DNA of 64,000 bases from Microbacterium esteraromaticum. Its GTDB lineage: Bacteria > Actinomycetota > Actinomycetes > Actinomycetales > Microbacteriaceae. Made by a program: the position numbers and the translations under genes. Each line of letters begins with the position of its first letter. Position 1 is the first letter of the stretch. The notes under the pieces are model-generated. The model was not told the origin of the DNA, ran no database searches, and was given only the letters and a program-made list of their open reading frames with translations. The stretch is from positions 2,108,001-2,172,000 of the forward strand of contig NZ_JAEMWU010000001.1 in NCBI RefSeq assembly GCF_017303215.1. The letters are read 5' to 3'. Below are positions 6,855 through 15,657 of this stretch, one piece after another.

Positions 6855-9833
6855 TCAGCCGTAGAACTGCTTCTCGAAGACCCGCCGCGCCCGGCGCGTG
6901 GCGCGCAGGTAGTCCTCGTCCAGCAGGGTCGCGGCGCGATCAGGATATCCCAGCAACCGCCCGACGCCGTCGAGCTCGCGGATCTCGGTCGGCAGCACGT
7001 CCCTGGTCTGTCCGGTGAGCAGGGTCATCGCCGAGCGGAGCCTACTGGCCAGCACCCACGCCTCACGCAGTCGCTCTGCATCCGATACCGGCAGCAGATC
7101 CGCCAGCACGGCGGCGTCCAGCGCCTGCATGGTCGACGTGGTGCGCAGATCCGGCACGCGGTGGCCGTGCTGCAACTGCAGCACCTGCACCATCCATTCG
7201 ACGTCGCTGAGGGTCCCCGGGCCCAGCTTGAGATGCCGACGCGGGTCGGCCCCCTGCGGTAGCCGCTCCCCCTCCACCCGAGCCTTGATCCGTTTGATCT
7301 CACGGACGCCCTGTTCCGAGATGGCCTCGGGATAGCGGATGCTGTCGGCCAGCTCGGTGAACTTCGCGATCAGCTTGAGGCTGCCCGCGATGCCGCGGGC
7401 GCGCAGCAGTGCCTGCGCCTCCCACGACAGCGACCACCGCCGGTAGTACTGGGTGTACGCCTCGATGCTGCGGACGATCGGACCGTTGCGTCCCTCGGGT
7501 CGCAGGTCGGCGTCGAGATCGAGCGGGAGCCGGTGGTCGGTGAGGTGCTCGCGCAGCCCGGCGACGATCTTCGCGGCGTGCTGCTGCGCGCGTTGCGGGT
7601 CTATGCCGTTCGCGTCGTAGATGAACAGCACGTCAGCATCCGAGCCGAACCCCAGTTCCGCTCCCCCGAAACGGCCCATCGCGATGATCGAGAAGTCCAT
7701 CGCGTCGTCTTCAGCGGGGACGACCTCGCGTCGTACGGCACGCAGCGCCGCCTGAATCGTCGCCTCGGTGATCTCGGTGAGTGCCCTGGCCATCTCGTCG
7801 ACGCCGACTTGTTCCAGGACGGCGCCCATGGCGGTGCGCAGCAGCTCACGTCGGCGCAGCGCACGCACGGCGCGCAGGGCGTCCTTGGTCGTGGCGTGCC
7901 GGGTCTGGATCGCCCTGGCCTCATCGTCAAGAGCAGTGCCTCCCCGTGGGCGCATGGCGGCGGGTGCATCCAGCCAGGCCACCGATTCGGGGATCCACTC
8001 CATGAGCTCGCCCACGTAGCGCGAGCTGGACAGCACACGGGTGAGTCGCTGCGCGGCCCCCGACGAATCACGCAGCATGCGCAGGAACCAGTGGGTGTCG
8101 CCCAGTCTCTCGCTGATCCTGCGGAACGCGATCAGACCGTAGTCCGGATCGGTTCCCTCGGCGAACCAGCGCAGCATCACCGGCATCAGATGCTTCTGAA
8201 TCGTGGCCTTGCGGCTGAGTCCGGAGGTCAACGCAGCGATGTGGCGCAACGCCCCGGCGGGGTCGCGGAATCCGATGGCCGCCAGGCGCTTTCCGGCCTG
8301 CTGCTCGGACAGCATCCGCTCTTCAGCCGGCAACGAGGCGACCGCCGCCAGCAAGGGGCGGTAGAACAACCGGGTGTGCTGGTCGCGCACCTCGCGGCGC
8401 AGGTCTTCCCACGCCCGGCGCAGCCCGGAGGCGCTGTCGGCGAGCCCGGTCGCTCGCGCCAGCCGTCGCATGCCCTCGTCGTCGTCCGGCAGAAGGTGCG
8501 TGCGCGTCAGATCTCGTAGCTGCAGGCGGTGCTCCAGCAGACGCAGCACCCGGTACTCATGACCGAACGACGCCGCTTCCGTGCGACCGATGTACCCGCC
8601 CTCGACCAGGGCATCCAGCGACTCCAGCGTGCCCCTGGTGCGCAGCGTCTCATCGGTCAACCCGTGTACGAGCTGCAGCAGCTGCACCGTGAACTCGATG
8701 TCGCGCAGACCGCCCGGGCCGAGCTTGAGCTGATACGGCAGCTGGTCGTGCGGGATGTTGTCGGTGACACGTTCGCGCATGCCCTGCACGCTCTCGACGA
8801 AGTCCTCGCGCTCGGCGCTCGACCACACCTTCGGCTGCACGGCAGCGATGTACTCGGCCCCCAGCTCGGTGTCGCCCGCGATCGCCCGTGCCTTCAGCAG
8901 CGCCTGGAACTCCCAGCTCTTGGCCCATCGGTCGTAGTACGCCAGGTGCGAGGCCAGCGAGCGCACCAGCGCCCCCTGCTTGCCCTCTGGACGCAGTGCT
9001 GCATCGACCTCCCACAGCGGCGGTTCGATGCCGTACGCCGAGAGCACGCGCATCGCTTCCTGCGCCAGCCGCGTGGCGATGTCGATCGCACGCCCTTCTG
9101 AGATGACCGAGTCGTCAGCGGTCCCGGCGACGAAGATCACATCCACGTCGCTGCAGTAGTTCAGTTCCAGCGCACCGGTCTTGCCCATGCCGATGACCGC
9201 CAGGCGTGTGGCAGCGATCTCCCCACGGTCGCCGGAACGACCGGCGTCGAGCACGAGGGTGCGTGCGACGGCGAGGGCGGCCTCGAGCGCCGCGCCGGCA
9301 GCATCCGCGAGGGCGGCCGAAACGTCCGCGATCACCGACAGCGGATCTTCGGATGCTGCATCGACCGCTGCGATCTCGGCGACGCAGCGTCGATATTCGA
9401 CCCGCAGTGCCGTCGTTGGATCGACCGCCGCGGCGAAACCATCGCCGGCGTCGACAGCCGCCAGCATCCGCTCGCGCATCTCATCCGCGGTGGGCAACGC
9501 GCTGCGCCGCAGGGCTTTACCTTCGAGGTGCTCCGGATGGCGGGCGAAGAACTCTGCCAGAGCCCGTGAAACACCGAACAATCGCCAGGCCGCGGTCCGC
9601 GCCTCCGAGTCGGACAGCACTGCACGCACCCGATCCGGGTCACGGCGGGCGATCCCCACCAGACCGTGCACGGCGGCATCCGGATCGGCCGCGGACATTC
9701 CGTCGGCCAGCTCGGTGCGTTCCAGCCCCGTCAGCTCGGACAGCTCGGTGAGTTCCGCCGACGCCGCCGCGAGCTCGACAAAGCCCAGTCTCGCCAGGGC
9801 GGACAGCGAGACCGACGCATCAGGACGCGTCAT
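6855..9833 (-). CDS. glnE: Glutamine synthetase adenylyltransferase / deadenylylase
   Basis: This 992-residue bifunctional enzyme attaches AMP to the regulatory tyrosine of GlnA and removes it again, tuning glutamine synthesis to nitrogen supply. Both nucleotidyltransferase domains are intact: ELNYCSDVDVIFVAG at about residue 228 (N-terminal deadenylylase half) and ELGFGSDADVLFIYD at about residue 728 (C-terminal adenylyltransferase half). Each is followed by a GGLRDIEF- or GTLSDVEW-type block. The frame opens 72 bp upstream inside glnA2, but the ATG at 9833 (MTRPDASVSLSALARLGF), 8 bp after the glnA2 stop, fits the family length. The strong Shine-Dalgarno is missing, so translation may be coupled to glnA2. 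Confidence 0.96.
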   Translation of the reverse strand: MTRPDASVSLSALARLGFVELAAASAELTELSELTGLERTELADGMSAADPDAAVHGLVGIARRDPDRVRAVLSDSEARTAAWRLFGVSRALAEFFARHPEHLEGKALRRSALPTADEMRERMLAAVDAGDGFAAAVDPTTALRVEYRRCVAEIAAVDAASEDPLSVIADVSAALADAAGAALEAALAVARTLVLDAGRSGDRGEIAATRLAVIGMGKTGALELNYCSDVDVIFVAGTADDSVISEGRAIDIATRLAQEAMRVLSAYGIEPPLWEVDAALRPEGKQGALVRSLASHLAYYDRWAKSWEFQALLKARAIAGDTELGAEYIAAVQPKVWSSAEREDFVESVQGMRERVTDNIPHDQLPYQLKLGPGGLRDIEFTVQLLQLVHGLTDETLRTRGTLESLDALVEGGYIGRTEAASFGHEYRVLRLLEHRLQLRDLTRTHLLPDDDEGMRRLARATGLADSASGLRRAWEDLRREVRDQHTRLFYRPLLAAVASLPAEERMLSEQQAGKRLAAIGFRDPAGALRHIAALTSGLSRKATIQKHLMPVMLRWFAEGTDPDYGLIAFRRISERLGDTHWFLRMLRDSSGAAQRLTRVLSSSRYVGELMEWIPESVAWLDAPAAMRPRGGTALDDEARAIQTRHATTKDALRAVRALRRRELLRTAMGAVLEQVGVDEMARALTEITEATIQAALRAVRREVVPAEDDAMDFSIIAMGRFGGAELGFGSDADVLFIYDANGIDPQRAQQHAAKIVAGLREHLTDHRLPLDLDADLRPEGRNGPIVRSIEAYTQYYRRWSLSWEAQALLRARGIAGSLKLIAKFTELADSIRYPEAISEQGVREIKRIKARVEGERLPQGADPRRHLKLGPGTLSDVEWMVQVLQLQHGHRVPDLRTTSTMQALDAAVLADLLPVSDAERLREAWVLASRLRSAMTLLTGQTRDVLPTEIRELDGVGRLLGYPDRAATLLDEDYLRATRRARRVFEKQFYG

Positions 9834-9841
9834 GACCGCAC

Positions 9842-11185
9842 TCAGAGCAGCCCGAGGTTGCTCTTGAGCTCGAACGGCGTGACCTGACCGCGGTACGCCT
9901 CCCACTCCTTGCGCTTGTTCAGCAGCACGTAATTGAACACCTGCTCACCGAGCGTCTCGGCGACGAGCTCGGAGTCCTGCATGTACTCCAGTGCATGGTC
10001 GAGACTCGCGGGCAACGGCTCGTAGCCGAGGGCACGCCGTTCGGCATCGCTCAGCGACCAGACGTTGTCCTCCGCCTCGGGCGGCAGCTCATACTCGTTC
10101 TCGATGCCCTTCAACCCCGCTGCAAGCATCAGCGCGAACGCGAGGTACGGGTTTGCCGCCGAGTCCAGGCCGCGATACTCCACGCGCGTGGACTGCGACT
10201 TGTTGGGCTTGTACATCGGCACCCGCACGAGTGCCGAACGGTTGGCGTGCCCCCACGTGACGAAGCTGGGCGCCTCAGCACCGCCCCAGAGACGTTTGTA
10301 CGAGTTGACGAACTGATTCGTGACCGCGGCGATCTCGTTCGCGTGCCGCAGCAGGCCGGCAACGAACCGGCGGCCGACCAGCGAGAGCTGGTACTCGGCG
10401 CCGGGCTCGTAGAACGCGTTCGCATCGCCCTCGAACAGCGACAGGTGGGTGTGCATGCCGCTGCCGGGCTGATCGTTCAGCGGCTTGGGCATGAACGTCG
10501 CGTAGACGCCCTGCTCGATCGCCACCTCCTTGACCACCGTGCGGAAGGTCATGATGTTGTCGGCGGTCGTCAGGGCGTCCGCATAGCGCAGATCGATCTC
10601 GTTCTGACCCGGTCCACCCTCGTGGTGGCTGTACTCGACCGAGATGCCCAGGTCTTCCAGCATCCGCACCGCGCTACGACGGAAGTCGTGCGCCGTCCCC
10701 CCCGGGACGTTGTCGAAGTAGCCGGCGTTGTCTGCTGGGATGGGGCCGTCCGGCCCCAGCTGCGACGACTTCAGCAGATAGAACTCGATCTCAGGGTGGG
10801 TGTAGAAGGTGAAGCCCGCGTCGGCCGCCTTCGCGAGCGCCCGGCGCAGCACATTGCGCGGGTCCGACACCGCTGGTCGCCCATCGGGAGTGGTCAGATC
10901 GCAGAACATCCGCGCGGTGGGGTCGATGTCCCCGCGCCAGGGCAGCGTCTGGAACGTGGTCGGGTCTGGCTGGGCGAGCAGGTCGGACTCGAAGGTACGG
11001 GTAAGACCCTCGATCGCGGAGCCGTCGAAACCGATCCCCTCGGCGAACGCGCCCTCGACCTCGGCCGGTGCGATCGCCACCGACTTCAGCGTGCCGATCA
11101 CGTCGGTGAACCACAACCGTACGAACTTGACGCCGCGTTCCTCGATGGTGCGCAGAACGAAGTCGCGCTGCTTGTCGACGCTCAC
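9842..11185 (-). CDS. glnA2: Second type I glutamine synthetase (GlnA2-like)
   Basis: A 447-residue GSI-family enzyme, about 27 residues shorter than GlnA1. It has FVRLWFTDVIGTLKSVAI, the latch GIGFDGSAIEG, THPEIEFYLL, HHEGGPGQNEIDL, MPKPLNDQPGSGMHTHLS and NRSALVRVP. In place of the adenylylatable loop of GlnA1 it reads ENEYELPPEAEDNVWSLSDAERRALGYEPLP, in the GSI-alpha-like pattern, so adenylylation is doubtful. In mycobacteria and Streptomyces GlnA2 stands next to glnE, as here. Some actinobacterial GlnA-like enzymes act on polyamines or D-glutamine, but the conserved active site favours a glutamine synthetase call. The ATG overlaps the stop of the SPOR-like gene (ATGA). Confidence 0.92.
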   Translation of the reverse strand: MSVDKQRDFVLRTIEERGVKFVRLWFTDVIGTLKSVAIAPAEVEGAFAEGIGFDGSAIEGLTRTFESDLLAQPDPTTFQTLPWRGDIDPTARMFCDLTTPDGRPAVSDPRNVLRRALAKAADAGFTFYTHPEIEFYLLKSSQLGPDGPIPADNAGYFDNVPGGTAHDFRRSAVRMLEDLGISVEYSHHEGGPGQNEIDLRYADALTTADNIMTFRTVVKEVAIEQGVYATFMPKPLNDQPGSGMHTHLSLFEGDANAFYEPGAEYQLSLVGRRFVAGLLRHANEIAAVTNQFVNSYKRLWGGAEAPSFVTWGHANRSALVRVPMYKPNKSQSTRVEYRGLDSAANPYLAFALMLAAGLKGIENEYELPPEAEDNVWSLSDAERRALGYEPLPASLDHALEYMQDSELVAETLGEQVFNYVLLNKRKEWEAYRGQVTPFELKSNLGLL

Positions 11186-11397
11186 GCCCCGCCCACCGGT
11201 CCTGTCGCGTCCCAGCCGCTCTCGGCGGCGTCGTCCTCGGCCCAGGCGTTCGAACGCTCACGCAGGAGTTCCGGTGCGTGCGCGGCTTCGTCGGCGGTGT
11301 CGAAGGGGCCCACTCGGTCGACCGATGCCGACTGCATGCCGAACTCGACCTCGCCGGTTCTGAGGTTGTACCAGTACTTCTCGTCACCGTCGGACAT
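11182..11397 (-). CDS. SPOR-like small protein upstream of glnA2
   Basis: This 71-residue protein starts MSDGDEKYWYNLRTGEVEFG and continues with a VGPFDTADEAAHAPELL segment. That is the short SPOR-like or 'protein of the methionine aminopeptidase neighbourhood' type found in many actinobacteria next to glnA2. It has no signal peptide or membrane segment and an acidic C-terminus. A clear AAGGAG lies upstream, with TAGGAT at 11427-11432 as a likely -10. It is translationally coupled to glnA2 by a 4-bp overlap and so heads the glnA2-glnE-kinase unit. Function unknown. Confidence 0.82.
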   Translation of the reverse strand: MSDGDEKYWYNLRTGEVEFGMQSASVDRVGPFDTADEAAHAPELLRERSNAWAEDDAAESGWDATGPVGGA

Positions 11398-11452
11398 CTC
11401 AGCTCCTTGTTCGGGATCTTGTCACGATCCTAATCGCAGACCCGCGCATCGC

Positions 11453-11458
11453 TAGGCT
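11453..11458 (+). promoter_or_regulatory. -10 hexamer TAGGCT, leaderless ppgK
   Basis: TAGGCT lies 7 nt before the ppgK ATG with no ribosome-binding site between, indicating a leaderless transcript. The divergent SPOR-glnA2 promoter shares this 68-bp region. Confidence 0.6.
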
Positions 11459-11465
11459 ATTCCTC

Positions 11466-12209
11466 ATGGCACAGGCAATCGGCGTAGACATCGGCGGCAC
11501 CGGCATCAAGGCGGGAATCGTCAACCTGCACACCGGCACGCTCGATTCCGACCGCGTCCGTGTACCCACGCCCGAGGGCGCGCGCCCGCAGGACGTTCTC
11601 GAGACCGTCCGCGGTGTGCTGGACACACTCGGTGTCGCCCAGTCGACCCTGCCGCTCGGCGTCGCGTTCCCCGCCATCGTGAAGTACGGCAAGACACTGT
11701 CCGCGGCGAACATCGCCAAGGAATGGGTGGACTTCGAGGCCGAACGCTTCTTCGAGCAGGGACTGGGGCGCGACATCACCTTCGTCAACGACGCCGACGC
11801 AGCCGGCGTTGCAGAGGCGCGCCACGGCGCGGCACGGGATGCCCGTGGCCTGACGATCATGACCACCCTCGGCACCGGCATCGGCTCGGCTTTCCTCTAC
11901 GACGGCGTGCTCATCCCGAACACCGAGCTCGGACACCTCAACCGCGAGGGCGAATCGATCGAACGCTGGACGGCCTACTCCGCGATGGAGCGCGAGAACC
12001 TGTCGTGGGAGGCCTGGTCCGCTCGCCTGCAGGAGTTCTACCGCCACGTCGAGTTCCTGTTCAGCCCCGATCTTTTCGTCGTCGGCGGCGGCGTCTCGAA
12101 GCACCCCGAGAGGTTCCTGCCGTTGCTCGACCTGCGCACACCCATCGTCGCGGCCGTGCACCGCAACGCCTCGGGCATCATCGGCGCCGCGTCGCTCGCC
12201 GCGCACTGA
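11466..12209 (+). CDS. ppgK: Polyphosphate glucokinase
   Basis: A 247-residue ROK-family sugar kinase of the actinobacterial type that phosphorylates glucose to glucose-6-phosphate with polyphosphate or ATP. Motifs are the phosphate-binding DIGGTGIKAGIV at residues 8-19, GVAFPAIVKYGKTLSAANIAKEW, the catalytic-region FVNDADAAGVAEARHGA, the second phosphate loop TTLGTGIGSAFLYDG, and the GHLNREG segment where glucose-binding residues lie. Length fits PpgK (about 245-265). It stands alone, leaderless, and faces RNase P RNA across a long palindrome. Confidence 0.93.
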   Translation: MAQAIGVDIGGTGIKAGIVNLHTGTLDSDRVRVPTPEGARPQDVLETVRGVLDTLGVAQSTLPLGVAFPAIVKYGKTLSAANIAKEWVDFEAERFFEQGLGRDITFVNDADAAGVAEARHGAARDARGLTIMTTLGTGIGSAFLYDGVLIPNTELGHLNREGESIERWTAYSAMERENLSWEAWSARLQEFYRHVEFLFSPDLFVVGGGVSKHPERFLPLLDLRTPIVAAVHRNASGIIGAASLAAH

Positions 12210-12214
12210 GCGCC

Positions 12215-12272
12215 CTCGCATCAACGGGAAAGGGACCGATCATCCGATCGGTCCCTTTCCCGTTGATGCGAG
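12215..12272. terminator. 27-bp-arm palindrome between ppgK and rnpB
   Basis: Left arm 12215-12241 and right arm 12246-12272 are perfect complements across 27 bp with a 4-nt loop (ATCC). It lies 5 bp after the ppgK stop. The right end overlaps the AGTGGG pairing region at the 3' end of RNase P RNA, so the element probably terminates both convergent transcripts and its base may be trimmed when rnpB matures. Confidence 0.85.
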
Positions 12273-12643
12273 TGGGCCGGCCTGTACGCCGGGTTCTGTT
12301 CAGGAGTTCTTCGCTCCCTTGACGGCCATCTCTCTCGACGACACGTTGCCGTGCCGTTCCAGCAACCTACCCGAGGACTCGGCGGGCCGCGTCAACGTCC
12401 TCTGTCTGGTCTTGCTCCGGGCGAGGTTTACCTGGCGGGATGTGTCACCACGTCCCCCGGTGGTCTCTTACACCACCCTTTCACCCTTACCCGTCGGCCG
12501 TGAGGCACGACGGGCGGTCTTCTCTCTGTGGCACTGTCTCGCGGATCGCTCCGGGTGGGTGTTACCCACCGCCCTGCCCTGTGGAGCCCGGACGTTCCTC
12601 GGTGCGCTCTCGCGCCACGCGACCGTCCGGCCGACCCACTCAC
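12271..12643 (-). ncRNA. rnpB: RNase P RNA, bacterial class A
   Basis: Read on the reverse strand, the 5' part contains GAGGAACGTCCGGGCTCC (conserved region I) shortly after AGTGGGTCGGCCGGACGG. The 3' part ends ACAGAACCCGGCGTACAGGC and CCGGCCCACT, which pairs with the 5' end to form P1. These are hallmarks of the catalytic RNA that cleaves tRNA 5' leaders. Ends are set by the P1 pairing and are good to a few bases. Coding frames across this segment are not real. Confidence 0.95.
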
Positions 12644-12665
12644 CCTCTGATTCTACGTGCCTGCG

Positions 12666-14399
12666 CTATGCGTGCTTCGCCGCATCGGCGCCGATGTGTA
12701 CGTCCAACGGGATGTCGATGTCGAATCCGGGGAACAACCGCCGCGTCGCTGCGTCGGCCGCGGCGCGCAATACCCCTGCGACGGCATCGGCCTGGTCACG
12801 CGGGGCGTGCACGATCACCTCATCGTGCAGGAAGAACGCCAGATGCGCGTGCGAGCCGAACACCGGGCCGGACTCGGGTGCGGGAGCGGATGCCGTCGGC
12901 AGGGCGGTGAGGCGATGTCGTATCTCTGCCAACCAGAGCAGCGCCCACTCGGCCGCGGTGCCCTGTACGACGAAGTTGCGGGTGAAGCGGCCGCGCTCGC
13001 GCGCTCGGCTGCGCGCCCGGGACTCATCCCCTCCGGCCGCATCTGGGGCGCTCGCGCGCGATTGCTCGCTGCGCCATCCCTCGTCGGGGCGGGGCGAACT
13101 GCGCCCCAGCAGCGTGCTGACCACGCCGCCCTGCTCGCCGCTGCGAGCCGCCGCGTCGACAAGGCCCATCGCCCGCGGATACACCTTTCGCAACCGGGGC
13201 ACCAGCCGGCCGCTCTCCCCCGTCGTGGCACCGTACATCGCACCCAGCACGGCGTACTTGGCCTCCTCACGCGTGGCCACGGCGCCGGACCGCACCACAC
13301 CCTCGTACAGGTCTCGGCCGCGGGCCGCCTCTGCCATGGCCGTATCGCGTGACATCGCCGCCAGAACGCGGGGCTCCAGCTGCGCCACGTCCGCCGCCAC
13401 GAGTGTCCATCCGGGGTCGGCCGACACCGCCTGGCGCAGCAGGCGCGGGATCTGCAGCGCTCCCCCGCCCACCGAAGCCCACCGCCCCGTGACGACGCCA
13501 CCGGTGAGATACACGGGTCGGAAGCGCCCATCACGCACCCACTCGTCCAACCACGCCCACCCGTTCGCAGTGAACAGCCGCGACAGCCGCTTGTACTCCA
13601 GCAACGGTTCCACCACGGGGTGCTCGATCTGTGACAGCTCCCACTTCGACGTCGATTCGACGAACACGCCGGCGCGATGCAGGGCGCGCAGCAGCCGAGG
13701 CGGACTGTCGGGGTTGAGTGTCGGGTCATCCAGAAGATCGCCGATCGCCGTTGCGAGGCGCGCCATGTGCGCGGGCCTCGCCCCGCGCATCGGCCGCGGC
13801 CCCAACTGCTGGTGCAGGATGCCCTCGTGCACGTCGACGCTCCAGGGCAGGCCGGCGGCGGTCATCTCCTCTGCCACCAGCGCACCGGCGGACTCCGCCG
13901 CGCACAACAGGCGCAACCGGCCATCGGCGCTTGTGCGCAGAGCCGTGAGCTGGGCGACCCATTGGGCGTGCACCGCATCGAATTGATCGGCCGGCGCGGG
14001 TGCGCCGAGATCGACGTCGAACAGGCCGGGTTGGCCGGTCTCGCTCTCCGCCTCGTCGGTACGCATCCACAGCGGCGAAGGCGTCAACGGCGCGTTCAGC
14101 GCGGCCGTGTCACGGAGGATCGCATGACACAGCACCAGATCATGAGCTCGTCGCGGGCGCACACCCGCGGCCAGGAGCCGTGGCGCGAAGGAGCGCAGAC
14201 TGCGCACCGTCCAGCGCGGCGCGAGCTCCGCTTCGATCTGCCGGACGCGCGCAACGAGTTCGGTGTCCGCGACGTGCTCGGGTTGCGCATCCGGGTTCTG
14301 TTCAGTGCACAGCGCGATCTGCCATCCACCGTCCGGTGCGCGCCCCACGACCGCATGCACCGGATCGGGGCTCAGGTGCGTCTGCCGGGCATCCGACAT
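12666..14399 (-). CDS. PolA-like 3'-5' exonuclease/DNA polymerase family protein
   Basis: A 577-residue family A polymerase relative of the kind annotated in actinobacteria as bifunctional 3'-5' exonuclease/DNA polymerase. Polymerase motif A is LVAADVAQLEPRVLAAMS, motif B is AKYAVLGAMYGATTGESGRL, and motif C is FFLHDEVIVHAP, so the three catalytic elements are present. The N-terminal 190 residues correspond to an exonuclease-like domain but I see no DEDD acidic tetrad, and there is no 5' nuclease domain. It is not the housekeeping polA, which is about 880 residues. ATG at 14399; a GTG lies one codon earlier. It follows the zinc-ribbon gene by about 40 bp on the same strand. Biological role unknown. 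Confidence 0.88.
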   Translation of the reverse strand: MSDARQTHLSPDPVHAVVGRAPDGGWQIALCTEQNPDAQPEHVADTELVARVRQIEAELAPRWTVRSLRSFAPRLLAAGVRPRRAHDLVLCHAILRDTAALNAPLTPSPLWMRTDEAESETGQPGLFDVDLGAPAPADQFDAVHAQWVAQLTALRTSADGRLRLLCAAESAGALVAEEMTAAGLPWSVDVHEGILHQQLGPRPMRGARPAHMARLATAIGDLLDDPTLNPDSPPRLLRALHRAGVFVESTSKWELSQIEHPVVEPLLEYKRLSRLFTANGWAWLDEWVRDGRFRPVYLTGGVVTGRWASVGGGALQIPRLLRQAVSADPGWTLVAADVAQLEPRVLAAMSRDTAMAEAARGRDLYEGVVRSGAVATREEAKYAVLGAMYGATTGESGRLVPRLRKVYPRAMGLVDAAARSGEQGGVVSTLLGRSSPRPDEGWRSEQSRASAPDAAGGDESRARSRARERGRFTRNFVVQGTAAEWALLWLAEIRHRLTALPTASAPAPESGPVFGSHAHLAFFLHDEVIVHAPRDQADAVAGVLRAAADAATRRLFPGFDIDIPLDVHIGADAAKHA

Positions 14400-14438
14400 C
14401 ACCGCGTCACGGTCGAACGGCGCGTGCGTGGCGTCGGA

Positions 14439-15170
14439 TCACAGCCCCGACTCGTCCGTACGCACGAGGATGCCACCGCACTCGGGGCACGAGACGACGT
14501 CGTCGGAAGCCGCGCGGCGCACCTCGTTCAGATCGGTCCCGGCCAGCATCATCTGACATCCCTCGCAGACGCCCCGGCGCAGCAGACCGACACCCACGCC
14601 GCGAGATGCGCGCCGTTCGTAATCGGCGAGCAGCTCCGGTGCAACCGACGCAGCCAATGCCGCACGATCGCGCGACAGATGCTCGCACTCGGTCGCGGCC
14701 GCCGCCATCTCGGCCTTGGCCGCGGCGGTCAACTGGGCACCCTCGGACTGCGTCTGGTCGATCAGCGCCTGCTGTGCGTCAACGGCGGCCTGTGCCTCTT
14801 CGACTCGCCCCATCACGTCGAGCTCGTCATCCTCGAGCGAACTGATCCGGCGCCCGAGGCTCTCGATCTCGTTCTCAAGCGCCTGCGCCTGCTTGGGGTC
14901 GGTCGCCGCCGCCAGACGCTCGGCGTCACGGTCGCGGCGCTGTGCGGCCAACGCGACGTCCGACTCGAGCCGACGCAGATCGGCACGGGCGTCGTCGAGG
15001 GTTCCGGTCAGCGCCGTGAGTTCGCCCAGCTGCTGCTTGCGGACCGCCGCGAGCTCATTGATGCGAGCGCCCTGCGCCGGTGTCTTGCTCGCCCGCTCCG
15101 CCTGGCCGATCTTACGATCCAGGTCGGCGATGTCGAGCAGGGTGCGCTGGTTCTCAGGGGTGGCCTTCAC
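14439..15170 (-). CDS. Zinc-ribbon coiled-coil protein (zf-RING_7 family)
   Basis: A 243-residue protein. Residues about 10-180 form a long coiled coil (LLDIADLDRKIGQAERASK, then heptads rich in Ala, Glu, Arg). The C-terminus has a four-cysteine zinc ribbon, CEGCQMML then SCPECGGILVR. This is the conserved actinobacterial zf-RING_7 (C4-type) family; it may bind nucleic acid but its role is not settled. The frame is open far upstream through the neighbouring gene. The GTG at 15170 (VKATPENQRTLLDIADLD), 10 bp after the ychJ-like stop, matches the family N-terminus. It has no strong ribosome-binding site, so coupling to the upstream gene is likely. Confidence 0.88.
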   Translation of the reverse strand: MKATPENQRTLLDIADLDRKIGQAERASKTPAQGARINELAAVRKQQLGELTALTGTLDDARADLRRLESDVALAAQRRDRDAERLAAATDPKQAQALENEIESLGRRISSLEDDELDVMGRVEEAQAAVDAQQALIDQTQSEGAQLTAAAKAEMAAAATECEHLSRDRAALAASVAPELLADYERRASRGVGVGLLRRGVCEGCQMMLAGTDLNEVRRAASDDVVSCPECGGILVRTDESGL

Positions 15171-15180
15171 AGTGTCAAAT

Positions 15181-15588
15181 CTATCTGCTGGCGACGATGC
15201 CGTCGACGTAGAACCACGAGCCGTCCTCACGCACGAAGCGGCTGCGCTCACGCATCGACCCGCGTTCGGCGCCCTGACGATAAAACGCCTCGAACTCAAC
15301 CACGCCCTCAACATCGAATGGCCCGCCGCGTTGCTGATCGAGGATGTCGAGACGGTACCAGCGCACGTCGTCATCCAGCTCGAGGTCATCGGGGCGTGTG
15401 CTCGCATGCCAGGTGCGCAGCAGATGACCGGCATCGCCGATCGCGAACGCCGTGAAACGAGAGCGCATCAACCGCAGCGCACCAGGAGCCTCACCCGACT
15501 TCAGCACCGGGCCGCAACACGCACCGAAGAGGTTCCCGCTCGTGCACGGGCAACGCTGATCGTCGGTGGGCAGCGAGGATTTCGACAT
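15181..15588 (-). CDS. YchJ family SEC-C motif protein
   Basis: This 135-residue protein begins with a cysteine-rich SEC-C-type zinc motif (RCPCTSGNLFGACCGP) followed by PGALRLMRSRFTAFAIGDAGHL and an NTF2-like domain ending EDGSWFYVDG. It belongs to the YchJ/UPF0225 family, with unknown function. The ATG at 15588 gives the family N-terminus; the longer open frame runs over the divergent aldo/keto reductase and is not real. It appears to be the first gene of a leftward unit with the zinc-ribbon and polA-like genes. Confidence 0.9.
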   Translation of the reverse strand: MSKSSLPTDDQRCPCTSGNLFGACCGPVLKSGEAPGALRLMRSRFTAFAIGDAGHLLRTWHASTRPDDLELDDDVRWYRLDILDQQRGGPFDVEGVVEFEAFYRQGAERGSMRERSRFVREDGSWFYVDGIVASR

Positions 15589-15657
15589 GTGACCATCGTC
15601 GCATCCTGCTCTCCCGCTCGGCGCGTAGGCTGACCGAACCCGCCGAAAGGAGCACCC

